Assembly: GCA_037176725.1 (NCBI GenBank)
Contig: JAZBRS010000049.1
Location: 14,154,001 to 14,218,000, forward strand
Direction: 5' to 3'
Length of the DNA stretch: 64,000 nt
Source of the DNA: Posidonia oceanica
Lineage: Eukaryota; Streptophyta; Magnoliopsida; Alismatales; Posidoniaceae
Part shown: piece by piece, positions 1-12,400 of the stretch
Position numbering within the stretch: position 1 is the first letter of the stretch
Layout: every line of letters starts with the position of its first letter
Translations under genes and position numbers: made by a program
The notes under the pieces: model-generated
Database searches by the model: none
What the model was told of the DNA's origin: nothing
The model's input: the letters and a program-made list of their open reading frames with translations, nothing else

Positions 1-2927
1 GCCATTCGACGCAGCGGAGCTGCATTCCGAAGACCGGAGGAGCCTCCTGACGTCTGTGCGGAGCTGAGGGAGTCACCGGGATCACGTTCCACTGGCTGGA
101 GCGTCGTGAAGGCCGGAGGACTGCGCCGGAGAAGATGACCGGACCGGCGAGCAGCAACGGAGCAAGAGGGCTGGAATCCTACTTCTAAAGGGCGGAGAAG
201 CAGCAAGGGAAGAAAAGGAAGCTAAAGGTGTAAAGAATTACCTGGCTCCGCGTCTGGAATGTCCTCCCGACCTCAGCAGTTCCAGAGCTGATCGGCAGCG
301 TTCGTCCGGTCGCCGCGGTGGTCGTCAGCTGCTCGCGAAGGCTGGAGCGGCTTCAGGGCAATCTTCCGGTGCTTCCCAGTCGATTGGATGAAAGCTTCAG
401 AGCTCAGAGAGAGATCTAAAGTTTTTGGGTTCAGAGGATGCTGCCGGAGGTGGGGGGTTTTGTTTGCTGCTCGTCTAGTTGGATGGGACCCTCCGGGAGG
501 TTGCTGGAGGTCCGAGGAGTGAATCTGGATGGCTGGGTTGCAGTTCTGGAGAGCGTGGAGTGGATTTGGGAGATGGTTGGTTTTCTGGTCTGAAGGTGGC
601 TCAGGTGTTTGTAGTGTAGTTCTTGGCCGGTGGTGGGTGGTTGGGCTGGAGGTCAGGTGTTTCTGGAAAGTGGAGGTTTGGTGATTATCTGGGAGGAATC
701 TGGGATGAAGGAGCGGGCTGTGGTGAAGGCAATTGTGGAGTGGGTTGTGTTGGGTTCACAGTTGGAATGTCGGGTGGTCTGAAGGTGTTTTAGGTGGTGG
801 AAAGGCAGTGAAATGGTGGAGGTAGATGGCTGGTGTGTTGGGTGAATTTGGGGGATGAAGCGGAAGAGAGTTGGATGCTGGAACGGGCTTGGTTTCAGGG
901 AGAAAAAGAAGGGAAGTGTTGCTGAAAATCAGAGGGAGAAGAAGGAGATTTGCTTGGGAATTCTCTGGATTTCTCAGCTCTCTCTCTCGGGTGGCAAAAA
1001 GGCGATGAAGGAGGATTGAAGGGCTGGCTTTTATCAGGAGGAGGCTGGCTGCTGGCGCGCTTCTGGATTTCAAACTCCACCGGCAACACTGCAGCAGAAG
1101 AGATGGATGTCGACGAGACGACCGGCATTCAATGGCTCCTGGGAATGGTGCTGAGATAGAGGCGAAGCGGCGAGCTACTGTAGGTGACAGGATGGAAGGT
1201 CGAATTTCAAACGATGGAGGGAGGGCTGTAGCTGCTGCTCGTGGGAGAAAAAATGGAGGAAATGCAGAAGGCTGAAGGAAGAAGAAGGAGGAGAAGGTCG
1301 GGCTGCGGGCCGAAGAAAAAAAAGAAAAGAAAAATAAAGGAGAAGGAGGGAAACGGGCTGATGGGCCCAGCAAGGAAATAAAAATGAGAAGGAAGAAAGA
1401 AAGAGAGGGAAAAGAAGAGAAATAAAATAGGAAAAAATAAATTAAAAATAAGTGAAAATACTAGAAAGGTTGTGTTGTGAGTTAGGATTTTAATTAGATT
1501 TTTTTAATGACTGTTTTTAGGTTAATTAGTGTGTTTTGGGCTTGATTAGGGTTTTAGGGTTTTGTTTTGTTCTTAATTTGTTTTCCACTTGATTAAATGT
1601 TTGTTAAGTCTTTTTTAAATTGTTTTTTTAAATTGTGTTTTTCTTGTTAAGCATTTTAGGATGTTAATTAGGATTTTTAAGATTTATTTTTAGGTTAATT
1701 AGAGTGGGTTTTGGGCTTTTTTGGTTTTAGTCTTTTATGTTTTTCTTTCTTAAGTCTTTTGAATTAGGTTTTTGATTTTTATTTGTTGATTTTTCTTGAT
1801 GTTTTTTAATTGGGTTTCTCTGGTTTGATGGAGTATTTTTAAGTCTTTTTAATGTGTTTCTTATTTTCTTTTTAATTAGGTTCTTAAATTGTTTTCCTTA
1901 TGTTTGTTAAGTTAAGCCTTTTTCTTTCATTAATTGTTTATCCTAGTGTTTTAATTGTTTTACTTCTTTTTTAGAGTTTGTTTTTTAATTATTTTGATAG
2001 GGTTTTCACTTTTGGTGGGTTTTGATTTTATTTTAGTTTTTTCTTTGATTTTTCAGTATTTTATTTTGGTTTTTTTTGCATTTTTTAGTTTGCATACTTG
2101 ATTTTCTTTTTAGCTTGATTTAGTTAGGTTTAGGTTTTTAATTGCTTGTTTAACGTTTTTTAATTATTTTTCTTAGAGTTCTAGTTTGTTTCTTTTATGT
2201 TTTAGAGTTTTACAGATTTTTAGGGTTTTTTATGGATTTTAGTAAAAGAAAGAAAAGGGAAAAGAGAAGGAAGAAGAAAAGGGAAAAAGGGAGAATAAAA
2301 GGGAAAGAGATGAGTTGGAGGAAAACAATTTTTTGAAAATCAGGAAAAGTGCTAAAAATAAAGTAAAAATAGGAATAAGATAGAGGAAGGATAGAAGCAC
2401 AAAGGGGGCCCACAGCCAGGCAAGAAAAGGAGCAAGAAGATGATGAAAAGAGAGACGATAATCAGGAGAGAGAGAGGAGAGAGAAAATGATAATCCCAGA
2501 GAGAGAAAAGGATAATTAGGGCAAATGGAAGGCTTAGAGGTCTTGGAATGGGATGAAACTTGGGGAGTGGGTAGTCTATGGTTTGAAGAGCTGGGTCTGA
2601 AGTTTTGGTTTGGTTCTAAGAAAGTTTTGGAGGGGTTTCAAGGTGTAGAAAAAGGGTAGTTTCACCTAGGTTTTCTAGGGTTTTGGGAATGGCCTAGGTT
2701 TGAGGGTTTCTAAGTTCTTGGGTAGGTTCGATAAGTGGGTGTTGGTGGGTTTTGCTATGGATTTTGGTCAGGTTTTGAGCTTGGGAAGAGGGGTAAAGGC
2801 TTAGGTCAAGTTGGCTTGGTTTTGAAGGGTAAAGAAGAGGGTCAGGGTTTGGGTTGGTTAGGGTTTGAGTCCAGCAATCACCAGAGGGTCCCAAATGGTC
2901 CAAGCCTGTCAAGATGGGGTGTCAACA
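1..2927 (-). mobile_element. Partial LTR (U3 side), minus strand
   Basis: The right edge at 2921-2927 is the reverse complement of TGTTGAC, the same LTR start seen in elements E and F. Reading leftward, the layout matches the other LTRs: an AT-rich stretch with AAACCCTA-type motifs, then a purine/pyrimidine-biased tract, a TATA-like GATAAAA (reverse complement of 1030-1036), and a GC-rich leader region reaching the window edge. About half of a 5.7-kb LTR is present. No polypurine tract lies right of 2927, so this is either a 5' LTR whose element extends left or a solo LTR. ATGAG at 2928-2932 would be its target duplication; the other copy is outside the window. Confidence 0.85.
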
Positions 2928-3127
2928 ATGAGTATGATTGATTTTTTTGATGATTTTTTTTTTTGCTAATGTTGCTACAAATGCATGTTGATTTTGTATG
3001 TTTCAGAAAAAAGAAAGCATGCAAAGCTAAAAATGCCTGAAGGTGCTCAAATGCTTGATCGTGAAATGATGAATGCATGGAATAATAAAAAGAAGAAGAC
3101 TCTACAAGGCAAGGATACAGCCTCAAG

Positions 3128-3226
3128 TTATTGGTAGTACTTCTTGAGGTAGCAAGACTTGACCGATTCTGACTACTCAACCTGGTACATGTCTTCAAGG
3201 ATTACTACAACACCGGTGAGGATCTA
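3128..3226 (-). pseudogene. Integrase C-terminal remnant of element A
   Basis: On the minus strand the last 21 codons match the end of element F integrase (44823-44889) closely, ending in the same YLKKYYQ followed by a stop (TAA at 3128-3130). One codon, CAG in element F, is TAG here (3173-3175). Homology is lost upstream of about 3226, which marks a large deletion of pol. The 200 bases between this stop and the LTR at 2927 have no coding content and resemble the post-integrase spacer only weakly. Confidence 0.8.
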
Positions 3227-3665
3227 TTTTTAGGGTTTTAATGGGTTTTATGATTTATTTATTTATTTAGGAAAAACATAAAATTAAAAACCAGTGAAAA
3301 GGGGAAAACGTGTTTTTGTTGCCATTTTGCCATATTTCATTACTTGTTGTTTTTTTTTTTTTGGTATTTCCAGGATGCAAGAAATGCAAGAAATGAAAAG
3401 GCATTCTTTTATTTTTGTGATTTTGTATTTTTTTTACGATTTTCCTGTTTTCTGAAAGCATAAAAACGAAAACCAGCAGAAGGGAAAAGCATGTTTTTGC
3501 TGTTTTAGAGGGTTTTACATTTTTTATGGGTTTTCTGTTAATGGGTGAAAATGCAAAACCAAAAACAAAAAAACAAAGCAAGCAAAAGGGAAAGTATGAG
3601 GGACTTACCTGCTAGCAACCTCAGGATGGAGGTGCTAGATCCACTCATGCACCGCTGGCACCGCC
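3227..3665. repeat. AT-rich spacer with diverged direct repeats
   Basis: No coding content. A block at about 3274-3325 (CATAAA, AAACCAG, GGGAAAA, GTGTTTTTG) recurs at about 3459-3510 with changes, and a weaker third copy begins near 3547. The spacing is about 185 bases. On the minus strand a perfect plant 5' splice-donor consensus, CAG|GTAAGT, lies near 3605-3613. Confidence 0.5.
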
Positions 3666-5524
3666 CTAGCGGTTCTGGTCGCGTGCTCTCTCATCCTTGC
3701 AAAGGTGTTCTGACTGAACTAAGGAGGTAGGAGACTGGAGAGATGGAACAATAGCGAAAGCTGGAGTCGGAAGAAAGAGATAATGAGGATCCATCGGGGA
3801 GGAGATGGAGCCAACGAGATCAAGAGTGGAGAGACTAATCCTTGAGGTTCCAGCATCTTCGGAGTTCGCACACCTAGACGAGGGGTGGCCGGACAAGTTA
3901 GGGTGCGCTAGTGCGGATAGAGGCACCGAATCTCTCTCCTGCACCTAAATGCTGTTGAGCCCGCCATCAATCCAATCTTGGATAATGTCCCGGAGAGTGT
4001 GACAGTCATCAGTGGATTGCCCCGCGACGCGATGGTAATCACAATACGAGCTCGCATCATACCACTTTGAAAGTGGGTCTGGTGGCGGGCGAGTTTTCAG
4101 GAGCCTCAAACATGGTGCAACCAAAGGGAAGATAACACTCAACAGCTTAGCTAGCGGAGTGTAGTCGCTCTCATTGCGGCTAGACCATTTTTCCTTTGGT
4201 TGAGGCCCCTGCTGAGCTAGTGCGACGTGATGCATGGGCTCGTCGGGGGAGGTGTCAAGAGAGGGCACGAGAGGAGAGACAGATGGTGCCATCTTGACCT
4301 GAGGCGCACCGTGTGCCTGTACAAGTTGTCCAGCCGCGTTGACAGTAACAACCTTCTTGTCAATCAAACCCTGGACAACGCCCCGCAAGGCAATGCACTG
4401 GTCTGTTACGTGGCCAATGGCATGATGAAATCGACAATAAGTGGTGAGGTCATACCACCTAGGGACTAGATTGGGAAAAGGACATGGATCTGGCTCCCTC
4501 AGTAGGGGTTGGACCAGAGGATATATTGCACTGAGAGGTTCTGCCAAAGGGGTGTATTCACGAGGCCGACGTCGGGGCCTCCGTTGCTGCCCCTGGCCTT
4601 GGGCATCCTGATGGGTCGCAGGAGCCACAAGACTTGGTTGCTCGGGGGAGGCAAGAAGGGGTGAGTGTGTAGAGATAGGGGCCTAGATTATCCTGGCGTC
4701 AATGAGATCTTGAACCACGTTCTGCAAAGTGTAGCATTTGTCCGTCGAATGCCCGGTGTTCTGGTGGAACTTGCAGAACAAGTGTGGTCTAAACCACCGT
4801 GGAAGAGGGTCCGGTGGTGGGCGAGCCTCAAGGAGCGTCAAAAGATGGGCAACCCTAGGGAAGAAAGAGATGAGTGATTGGCCCAAGGGAGTGAAGTCGA
4901 AGGGCTGGCACCGGGCACGCTTCACCTCCTGCTGTGACTTTCAAGTAGCACAGGAGGCGTAGGGCAGCTAGGTGGCACAACCAGAGCAGGAACAGGAAGT
5001 GTAGGAGATGGGGATGCCAGAGTAGAAAGCTGACTCTGCAAGGCTTGAGCTAGGGCCTGCATTTCTTGAGCCAACTGGGAAAAGGATTTGACCTGGGGGG
5101 ATACGGTGGCTAGGGCAGTAGACCTAGAGGACATGAGGGACTCTACTACGAACACAACTGGCCTAGGAAATGGAGGCATGATAGGAGAACCTGAAGAGAA
5201 AAAAGTGTGTGCCTCAGCATGAGGACCAGGAGACAAACACAAAGGGGACGAAGACACGACCAACGCTGGACGTGATGCCAAAACGAGTAGGGGAGGTGAC
5301 ATCCCGGCATGAGATATCACAGATGATCCCTGAGGCAAGGGAGCAGTCTGGCTAGGCAGAGGGGCAACAGCTGCAGGTGCAAAAGACACGGTTAAAGGAT
5401 ATGGAAACTGGCCCACAAATAAAGGAGACACCTGATAGCTCAGTCCACCGGTGTCGAAAGAAAGTGAGGGCTGGCCCTGTACCTCGGCATGAGGTACCAT
5501 GGGTATAGGAGTGACAAAGGCCAC
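3666..5524 (-). pseudogene. gag: Broken gag of element A with three zinc-knuckle modules
   Basis: The minus-strand reading from 5524 to 4922 is a proline/serine/alanine-rich N-terminal region. After a frame change near 4924, one frame runs to 3666 interrupted by TAG at 4683 and 3945. That frame holds three copies of a module of about 65 residues: a TPL-start helix, a PPPDPL-type linker, then C-X2-H-X4-H/Q-X4-C, then an IQDLID-type end. Element F gag has this module once. The middle copy has Q for the second H (CDYHRVAGQSTDDC). The part after the last module still aligns with F gag around AGTS. The capsid core seen in E and F is absent between the N-terminus and the first knuckle, so this gag could not form a normal particle. 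Confidence 0.75.
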
Positions 5525-5712
5525 TGGGCTAGGGAGCGATCCAGGAGGAAGCGCCTAGAGAAAGGGACGGATGCTGGGTAGACGAGATAGGGGAGACTAA
5601 CCAACAACCTCGGAATCCGCCGAAGGTAGAGAGTCAAAGGATGGATTCTCCATGGTAATGGAGAAAATCTAGACAACAAGAAGTGATTGGGACAATCAGA
5701 AACTGTAAGCAA

Positions 5713-6666
5713 GGATATGGAGCAAATGCGACCCGAAGATGCTCAATTGGGTGTGACTCGATACCTGTTGTGATAAACAAAGGTGGTTAGATGGTTGTAA
5801 AAACATTAGTTGTGGCATGAATGACACACATGCAGATAAATTTCCTAGTATGCGCTCTCTCACCATGCATGTTCTGAGTAGGCTGTCTACTCGGACTCTC
5901 TCATGGGTATGGGTTATTGACTCAGGGTAGAAAATAGGTGCATGTTTCTAATCCCCGCCAAAGTTAGGGCTGGAAATAAGTGGTGTGTTAGGAGCCTCAA
6001 CCCTACCAAAGCATGGGTTGTACCCTCTACTAACACCGACACGACCCTGGACAAGGGGGACAAATCGACCAACTTGCCCCACGCCAAAGTTATGGAACAA
6101 TAGACCGGAACTGCCCTTCACAAACTGATGGGTGGACTCAGAGGAGAAAGTATGCATGCCCCTAGTATGATCATTCATGCAAGTATGCTTGATTTTTTTA
6201 CTTGATTTTTTTTTAACCAAGGGAATACATGTGAATGTATGGCTCTAGTTTGGCCTAGGGTACGTTCTTATTTGTCATTTCATTTTCTTTAAACCATAGG
6301 GGAAGCAATCATGTCTCTAATTGTCCCTAGGATTAATTGCAAAAAAGAGGAAGAAAACACCCAAATATGGCATGCATATATCAAACATCACGTCAAAAGA
6401 CATGTGCATGGCATGTACTAGTGTTGTGACATGACTTGTGAAAGGAAAACACTCAGCACATCAAAAGTATGTATAGCATGGCATGTGCATGTGCATGTGG
6501 TGGCATGGCAAGCATGTGTAAAGTAGGCATATAAACATGGCATAAAGCATGATATTAGAGCATGGATAACAAGGCAAGCAGGTAAAGCACACACATGCAA
6601 GCAACCATGCAAACAGGAGAAAGCCATAGAGCAGAAAAGCAAAAACGAAAGCCAGAGTCTGGTTAA
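5713..6666 (-). other. Untranslated leader of element A
   Basis: About 950 bases lie between the primer-binding site and gag with no convincing gene. The block at about 5948-6200 aligns, in reverse complement, with 35515-35705 of element F (shared landmarks: CTCTGAGTCCACC, GTGTCGGTGTTAGTAGAGGG, the GTGGCCTC/TTGAGGCTCC region). Stretches at 5830-5930 align with about 35740-35870 of F. This is the best-preserved non-coding part of the element. Confidence 0.7.
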
Positions 6667-6683
6667 CCCCAGCAGAGTTGCCA
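6667..6683 (-). other. Primer-binding site of element A
   Basis: The minus strand reads TGGCAACTCTGCTGGGG, one change from the element F site (TGGCGACTC...). It lies 5 bases inside the LTR end at 6689. The change is C to T at a CG. Tat/Ogre elements are, from memory, primed by tRNA-Arg. Confidence 0.8.
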
Positions 6684-6688
6684 ATTCC

Positions 6689-7908
6689 TGTAAGCATGTG
6701 ACCGAATGGTTAAATTGCCGAATCGTGGGTCACGGCTAAAAGATGTAAAGAAAACAGGCGAAAAACCAGTGGAAAAGAAAACAAAACTTGGAGTCGCCAC
6801 CTAGTCTATTTTGAAAACCAGAAAGACGAGGAAAACCAGAAAACATGCAAATTAAATAAAAATGTAAAGGATATGACACAAGGTCATTGCGGGCCAGAGA
6901 TTGGGCAAGGACTCCTATTACGCATGGGGAAGGTGTTAGGCACCCCCATGCGCCCGAGAGAGTCGGTCTTTCTGGGCCATTCCGCTCATTTGTGGCTAAT
7001 GTTGGCAATGATGCCATTTACTGTACGCCCAAGCGCGATAATGCCATGCCATGTAAATCATGCTATATGCCTTCGAAAATGTGCTAATGCCATGCTGTAT
7101 AATGGAAAACAAAACATGCATCCTATGTGCTTAGCGGCGCTGACCGCATCTTGGAAAAAGGAACCTCAATCCACAAGAACCTCGGGCAGTAAGCATCATC
7201 GCCCTAATGCAATGCAGGCGAGAAAACAAAACTCCGAAGGAAACATGCAATGCAAACACAAAAACATGCAAAAGGTCAACATCTGAACATGCATGAATGA
7301 AATCAGATCAAAGAAACCGAATTCAAAACCAAAACAGAGCTCTTCTCGCTGTCTATTCTGTAAATGGCAAAAAGCGGTGGCTATCCGCGCATACAAAATG
7401 CGGTAGCTTCCTGCGAGATTATGCAATGCAATCGACTCAAAACATGCAAATAAGCTTTGATAGAGCAAGAGGACATATCAGAGATTAAAATTAAACCGAG
7501 AAAACCATGGATGGCCGCTCGGATCTCTCCACCCACCTCCTTTACATGGCGCCGGAGAACGATGGGTTCACCGGCCATGGGAGTGGCTGGGAACCCACGA
7601 AGGGCTGCCATGGTTTACTAGGGAGGTGGAGAGAGGTCGAGGGCATGCAGATGATGCTATGCAAGACAAGAAAACGAGAAAACGGTGTTCACCGCCTCTC
7701 ATCGACCTTGCTCGGCGGAGTTGACCACATGCTTGACGGCCATGGATTGAACCGCAAGCTACGGGCTATATCTCCTCAGTGATGATACAATGAAAACAAG
7801 AGGGAGGCTAGGCCATGATGCAAACAAGTCGTGGGTTGGTCTCACGGCCGTGCTCAACGGCCGATGGCCTCACACGACCGGTGAACCCATCACTGGAAAA
7901 CATGGATG
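6689..7908 (-). mobile_element. Element A 5' LTR, 3' portion only
   Basis: It starts on the plus strand as TGTAAG (LTR end ...CTTACA on the minus strand). It carries the GGAGTCGCCA box at 6790-6799 and the strongly conserved block at about 6880-6985. It stops at 7908 where LTR B was inserted; the remaining 4 kb or so must lie beyond the nested insertions. Open frames inside it are not conserved in the other LTR copies. Confidence 0.8.
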
Positions 7909-9507
7909 TGTAGACACCCATTTTGACAGGCTGAATTGGTGGTTCTCTCTGAAATCGTAAACCCTAGGTTAGCACTCACCTAAACCCTAAGTTAAACCCT
8001 AGGTTAGCACTCACCTAAACCCTAGCAAAACCCTAGGAACCCTAGGTCACGCCCACACATGCACAAGCCCAAGCCCAAACCTTCATTCTTTTCCTCTTCT
8101 CTTTTCTTCTTTTTCTCCTTCTTTTTCTTCTTCTTCTTCTTCCTTTTTCCTTCTCCTTTTCATTCTTTTTCCCCTCCATCCAGGCCCAGCCCACCAGCCC
8201 TCTTTCTTTTTCTTTTTTCTTTTCTTTCTTTTTTTCTTTCTTCCTTACCAGCCCAGCCCATTACCTCTCCTCTTCTTTTTCTGTTTTTCTATTTCTTTCC
8301 CCGGCCCAACCTTTTTTTCTTTTTCTTTCTTTTTCCTCTCTCGCCAATGCCAGCATCTTCTTCTTCCATCTTATTCCTTCTTCTCCTTCCTCCCAAACCA
8401 CCACTTACTTCCCACTCATCCTCACTAACTTCCCACTCAAAGCCTCTGCGTAATTCGCGCTCCCTCAGCCTCTCATCACCGCCTCCGACTTCCCACCAGA
8501 CAGACCACCGCCAAACTTCCCACTTGGCCTTCCTCCTATGCCAATACACCCCGACCCAGCATCCCATTTCACGGACACCTCACTCACTCGCACGCACGAC
8601 CCCAGAATTCCCCAACAACAGCGCAATCCCCCCAGAGAAAACCCATTTCCTCCGCAACCACCACACACAGCCTCTGCACAATTCACCACCCTCAGCCTCT
8701 CACACACCTATCCAGCATCCGCTCTGCCTTCCTCAGCCCTCCACGATCCCAGAGAGAGAGCCCCGAGCTCAAGAGAGAGACACAACGCAGAAGAGAGCAA
8801 AAATCCATAGTGGAGACCCAAAATCCGTTCTCCGGGTTCTAAGCAGCAAATCAATTTCAGATTGGCTCCGTAGCTTCCTTGCGACATCAGCAACTCGCGC
8901 CAATCACGCCCCGAGCTTCGCATTCACCGCAGCGCCGTCGTGACCTCCAACAGCACAACCGCACCCTCTCGAGACCAAAAGCCTTCCTCAGCCATCCGCG
9001 CAGGTAACGAACCACACCTCTGAGTTCCTTTTAGCCTCGTCGTGCTTCCTAGCTAGTTAGATGCATGTTTAGAGCTTCAGCACCCGATTCGAGCTCCGCC
9101 GCTACAGTCGTCTTCTCCGGCAACGCTCAGCAGCTCCGCCATGCTCCTGGCCAGCTCCGACCTTCCAAATTGCTCCCCGAGTATCGCCGAACCTCCAGCA
9201 ACTCAGTCCCACTCCGCCCTTGCGCCGCCGTTGCCTCCAGCACCCGCACCATCTCCGGCCTTCTCTGTAGAAAATCGCCGACGTCGACAGCATGCCCCGA
9301 CCACCGTCACGCACCGTTGAACCCATCAAAGCATCCCGCTGGACCGCCTCCAGCTCCTAGTCGCCTCAGCACAGCCTCCCACCCACCAGACAGCCACAGC
9401 ATCACCTTCCTTCTCCAGCGCAGTCGGCTGAGCTCGAAAGGCACTATAGCACTATAGCAACTTAGGATTAAATGTTTGATTTTAAGTTCGTTTCATGCAT
9501 TGCAATC
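7909..9507 (+). mobile_element. LTR B, first segment (plus strand)
   Basis: It begins TGTAGACACCC, a variant of the family LTR start. It is followed by dense AAACCCTA motifs (7960-8045), a 250-base pyrimidine tract (8080-8340) and a GC-richer leader-like region (8880-9440). It is broken at 9507 by solo LTR C and resumes after 14718. GGATG at 7904-7908 would be its left target duplication. The long Ser/Phe-rich frame here is a product of the pyrimidine tract, not a gene. Confidence 0.85.
9503..9507. repeat. Target-site duplication CAATC (left) of solo LTR C
   Basis: CAATC here and at 14714-14718 exactly flank the solo LTR. Removing the LTR and one copy rejoins LTR B into a sequence that aligns with the element F LTR around 32500-32560 (GCATTGCA ... 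TTATTTTTGCATTT). Confidence 0.95.
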
Positions 9508-10159
9508 TGTAGTAATCCTGAAATATCGAATCCATGCACGATGCCAAAGCTCGTGTGTACCGATCGACATTAGGCTCATTATATGCGGCAGAATCCGAGG
9601 AAGGAAACTTGACTCGGAAACGGTGGCAAAAAGAGGAAAAAGAAATGATAAGACAAATCAGAGTCGCCACTGTGTCTATTAAGTTGGGAGACAAGGAAAA
9701 CCGAGGGTAATGCATGAAAAGACATGCAAAATCAAAAGCAAAAGGGATGCAAAGAGATGCGATGCAACACAATGCGATGCTATGCTATGACTCGTGCCTA
9801 GGATGAAGGAAGAGGTCATTGCGAGCCAAGAGAAAGGGCAAGGACTCCTGTTACGCACAGGGAAGGTGTTAGGCACCCCCGATACGTCCGAGAATCGGTC
9901 TTTCTTAGGCTATCTCGCTCACAAATGCAGGGAAATGCTTGCCTAGTGCCTAAATGCAATGGATGTCTGAATGCATGCTCTAATGCGTGCTCTAGGTGCT
10001 AAAATGCGTGTAGGGAATTAAACGTGCAAGCTATGTGCTCAACAACGCTGCTAGTGTTCCAAACCAGGCGAACCTTGGTTCGTGAGAACTCCTAGGCAGT
10101 AAGCATCATTACCCTAATGCAAATGCAGACAATAAAGCAAAACAGCGGTAAACAATGCA

Positions 10160-10680
10160 ATGCAAGCGACATGCAAGGGAAAACGAAAGCGGGTGCGGAA
10201 AACGGTACAAAGCAAGAGAAAATGCAAGCGAGCACGCAAAACGGTGCAAATGCAGGAGACATGCAAAGAAAACAGGTGCAGGCACGCAAAACGAGGCAAA
10301 TGCAAGCGAGAACGGATGCAGGCACGTAAAACGAGGCAAATGCAAAAGAAAACAAGGCAGGCAAGAAAAACGGTGCAAAAGTGTAAGCGATATGCAAATA
10401 AAACAAAGCAGCACGTAAAACGAGGCGAAATGCAAAAGAAAACAAGGTAGGCACGCAAAACGGTGCAAATGCAAGAGAAAACAAATGCATGCACGTAAAA
10501 TGATGCAAATGCGGAAGAAAACATATGCATGCACGCAAAACGATGCAAATGCCATAGAAAACAAATGCGGGCACGTAAAACGATGCAAATGTAAGAGAAA
10601 CAAATGCATGCATGCAAAACGATGCAAATGCAGAAGAAAACAAATGCGGGTGCGCAAAACGATGCATGCAATGCAAATGG
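10160..10680 (-). repeat. Minisatellite inside solo LTR C
   Basis: Tandem units of about 35-45 bases built on GCACGTAAAACGATGCAAAT and AAGAGAAAACAAATGC. About a dozen copies. The same CGTTTTGCGTG motif, in fewer copies, lies at about 33950-34130 in element F and in many copies in LTR E. Overlapping open frames in this stretch are repeat artefacts. Confidence 0.85.
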
Positions 10681-11149
10681 GAATGCAATAGATGCTATGC
10701 AGTGCTTTAGATAGGCTTATCCTGAGAATCTGAGGCCTGATCTGAGATAACTTTGGTTTAAATGAAAGATCATTCAACCGGAAAGACCTGGATAGTTAGA
10801 TCGTAAAGATCCAACGGTCTGATCAAAAGTTATTCAAATTGCAAGTCAGATGGCTCAAGGGCCAGCAAAAGTGAGCTAAGCAGGGGTCTAAGTGCAATTA
10901 GCCCCTAAATGCGTGCAATGCTGGGTGGCTTACATGTTAGAAGGCTAACAATGCCCAAATGAATGCATGGGACTATGTGCAATGCCAAGGGGATGCTATG
11001 CATGTGTGCAAGTGCAGGGACCTAAGTGTAATTTTGGAAAACTACAGAGACCTATGTGCACAATGTCCCTATGGGTGTGCAAAACAAGGTGGATGCATGC
11101 AGGAATGCTAATGCAACAATGCATGGGTGAATGCAATGCTAAATGGAAG

Positions 11150-12400
11150 GTATACATGCAAAAATGCAAGAAAATGACTTAAATGCAATTTTTAAAACAT
11201 GCAGGACCTAAATGCAATGCCAAGAAAGCATACAAACATGCAAAAGTCAAAAAGCAAGGACTGACATGCAATTTCATAAAACAGTTGGACCTTAAAACAA
11301 TGCAATGTGGCTTTAAAAATGCAACTTAAATGATGCATGCATGCAAAAAGGACTGATGTGCAATTATAGCTTTTTTATGGGTTTTTATGCAATGAAATAA
11401 GGTTTAAAACAAAAATTAAATGCATGATATTCAATCTGATGGACTTAGATGCAATTAGAATATTTTCAGGGTTTTTTATGCAATGCAATATGGTAAAATA
11501 GCAAATTAAATGCATGATTTACAACTGCAAGGACCCATATGCAATTAAAGTATTTTTTAGGATTTTTCTGCAATGCAATATGATTTTAAAACATGCTTTA
11601 AATGAAATTTATAACTAAACAGGACTGATGTGCAAATATAATAAAATGCAGGGTAAAAAATGCAATGCAATAAGGTAAAATATGATTTTTAAACACTATG
11701 AATGCATGCTCTGGACTAAAATGCAATAAAAGTAAAACACAGGATAAAAAATGCAATGCAATATGGCAAATATGCAATTTAAATGATTCTGATAACATGC
11801 AAAGGACTTATATGCAAATAGAATAAAATACATGATTTAAAATGCAATGCAATATGGTAAAAATGCAAATTAAATGCAATCTTAAACAGGTAGAGGACCT
11901 ATGTGCAAATAAAACATAATGCATGATTTAAAATGCAATGCAATATGGTAAAAATACAAATTAAATGCAATCCTAAACAGGCAGAGGACCTATGTGCAAA
12001 TAAAACATAATGTATGATTTAAAATGCAATGCAATATGATAAAATCCACATTTAAATGATATGCTGAAACTGCAGATGGACTAACTTGCAAATAACTCAA
12101 AACAGAAGATTTAAATGCAATGAAATAAGATTTAAATGCAACATTAAATGATTTTTCAACTGATGAAGGACTGCAATGCAATTATCAGAAACTTAAGGGC
12201 CAAAATGCAATGCATGCTTTAAACTAACATTCAGATGCATTTTAAATAAATGTATGAAGGACCTGCATGCAATAAAAGTAAAGAAAATGGCCAGACAGTA
12301 ATGCAATATGATTTTAATTGAAACTTAAATGATTTATCAACTACAACTGGACCTAAATGCAAATAAAATAAATTACAGTAAAACATTTCAATACACCGAA
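11150..12400 (-). repeat. Degenerate ~91-bp repeat array in LTR C
   Basis: Repeated GGACCTAAATGCAA / ATGCAATGCAATATGG motifs. The clearest adjacent copies start near 11892 and 11983 (91-base period) and are almost identical for their full length. Related degenerate copies lie in LTR E (18560-19420), LTR B (14719-15160) and element F (32220-33250). Low GC and no coding content. Confidence 0.75.

Larger units (their letters stand above)
2928..7908 (-). mobile_element. Element A: degenerate, deleted Tat/Ogre-like element
   Basis: Read on the minus strand this holds the 3' part of an LTR (6689-7908), a primer-binding site, a leader, a proline-rich gag N-terminus fused to zinc-knuckle modules, and the last 33 codons of integrase. 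The capsid core, protease, RT, both RNases H and most of integrase are missing. It is cut on the right by LTR B at 7908/7909 and bounded on the left by the LTR at 2927. It is the oldest layer of the nest and cannot be autonomous. Confidence 0.8.

Noticed and set aside
2928..3128. LTR at 1-2927 considered as the 3' LTR of element A
   Set aside because: No polypurine tract or end-palindrome lies next to 2927, so it is better seen as a separate insertion.
8059..8943. 294-codon Ser/Phe/Pro-rich frame
   Set aside because: Produced by a pyrimidine tract in LTR B; no domain and not kept in other LTRs.
10092..10777. Frames of 185-222 codons rich in F, C and H
   Set aside because: Same kind of artefact in the minisatellite of solo LTR C.
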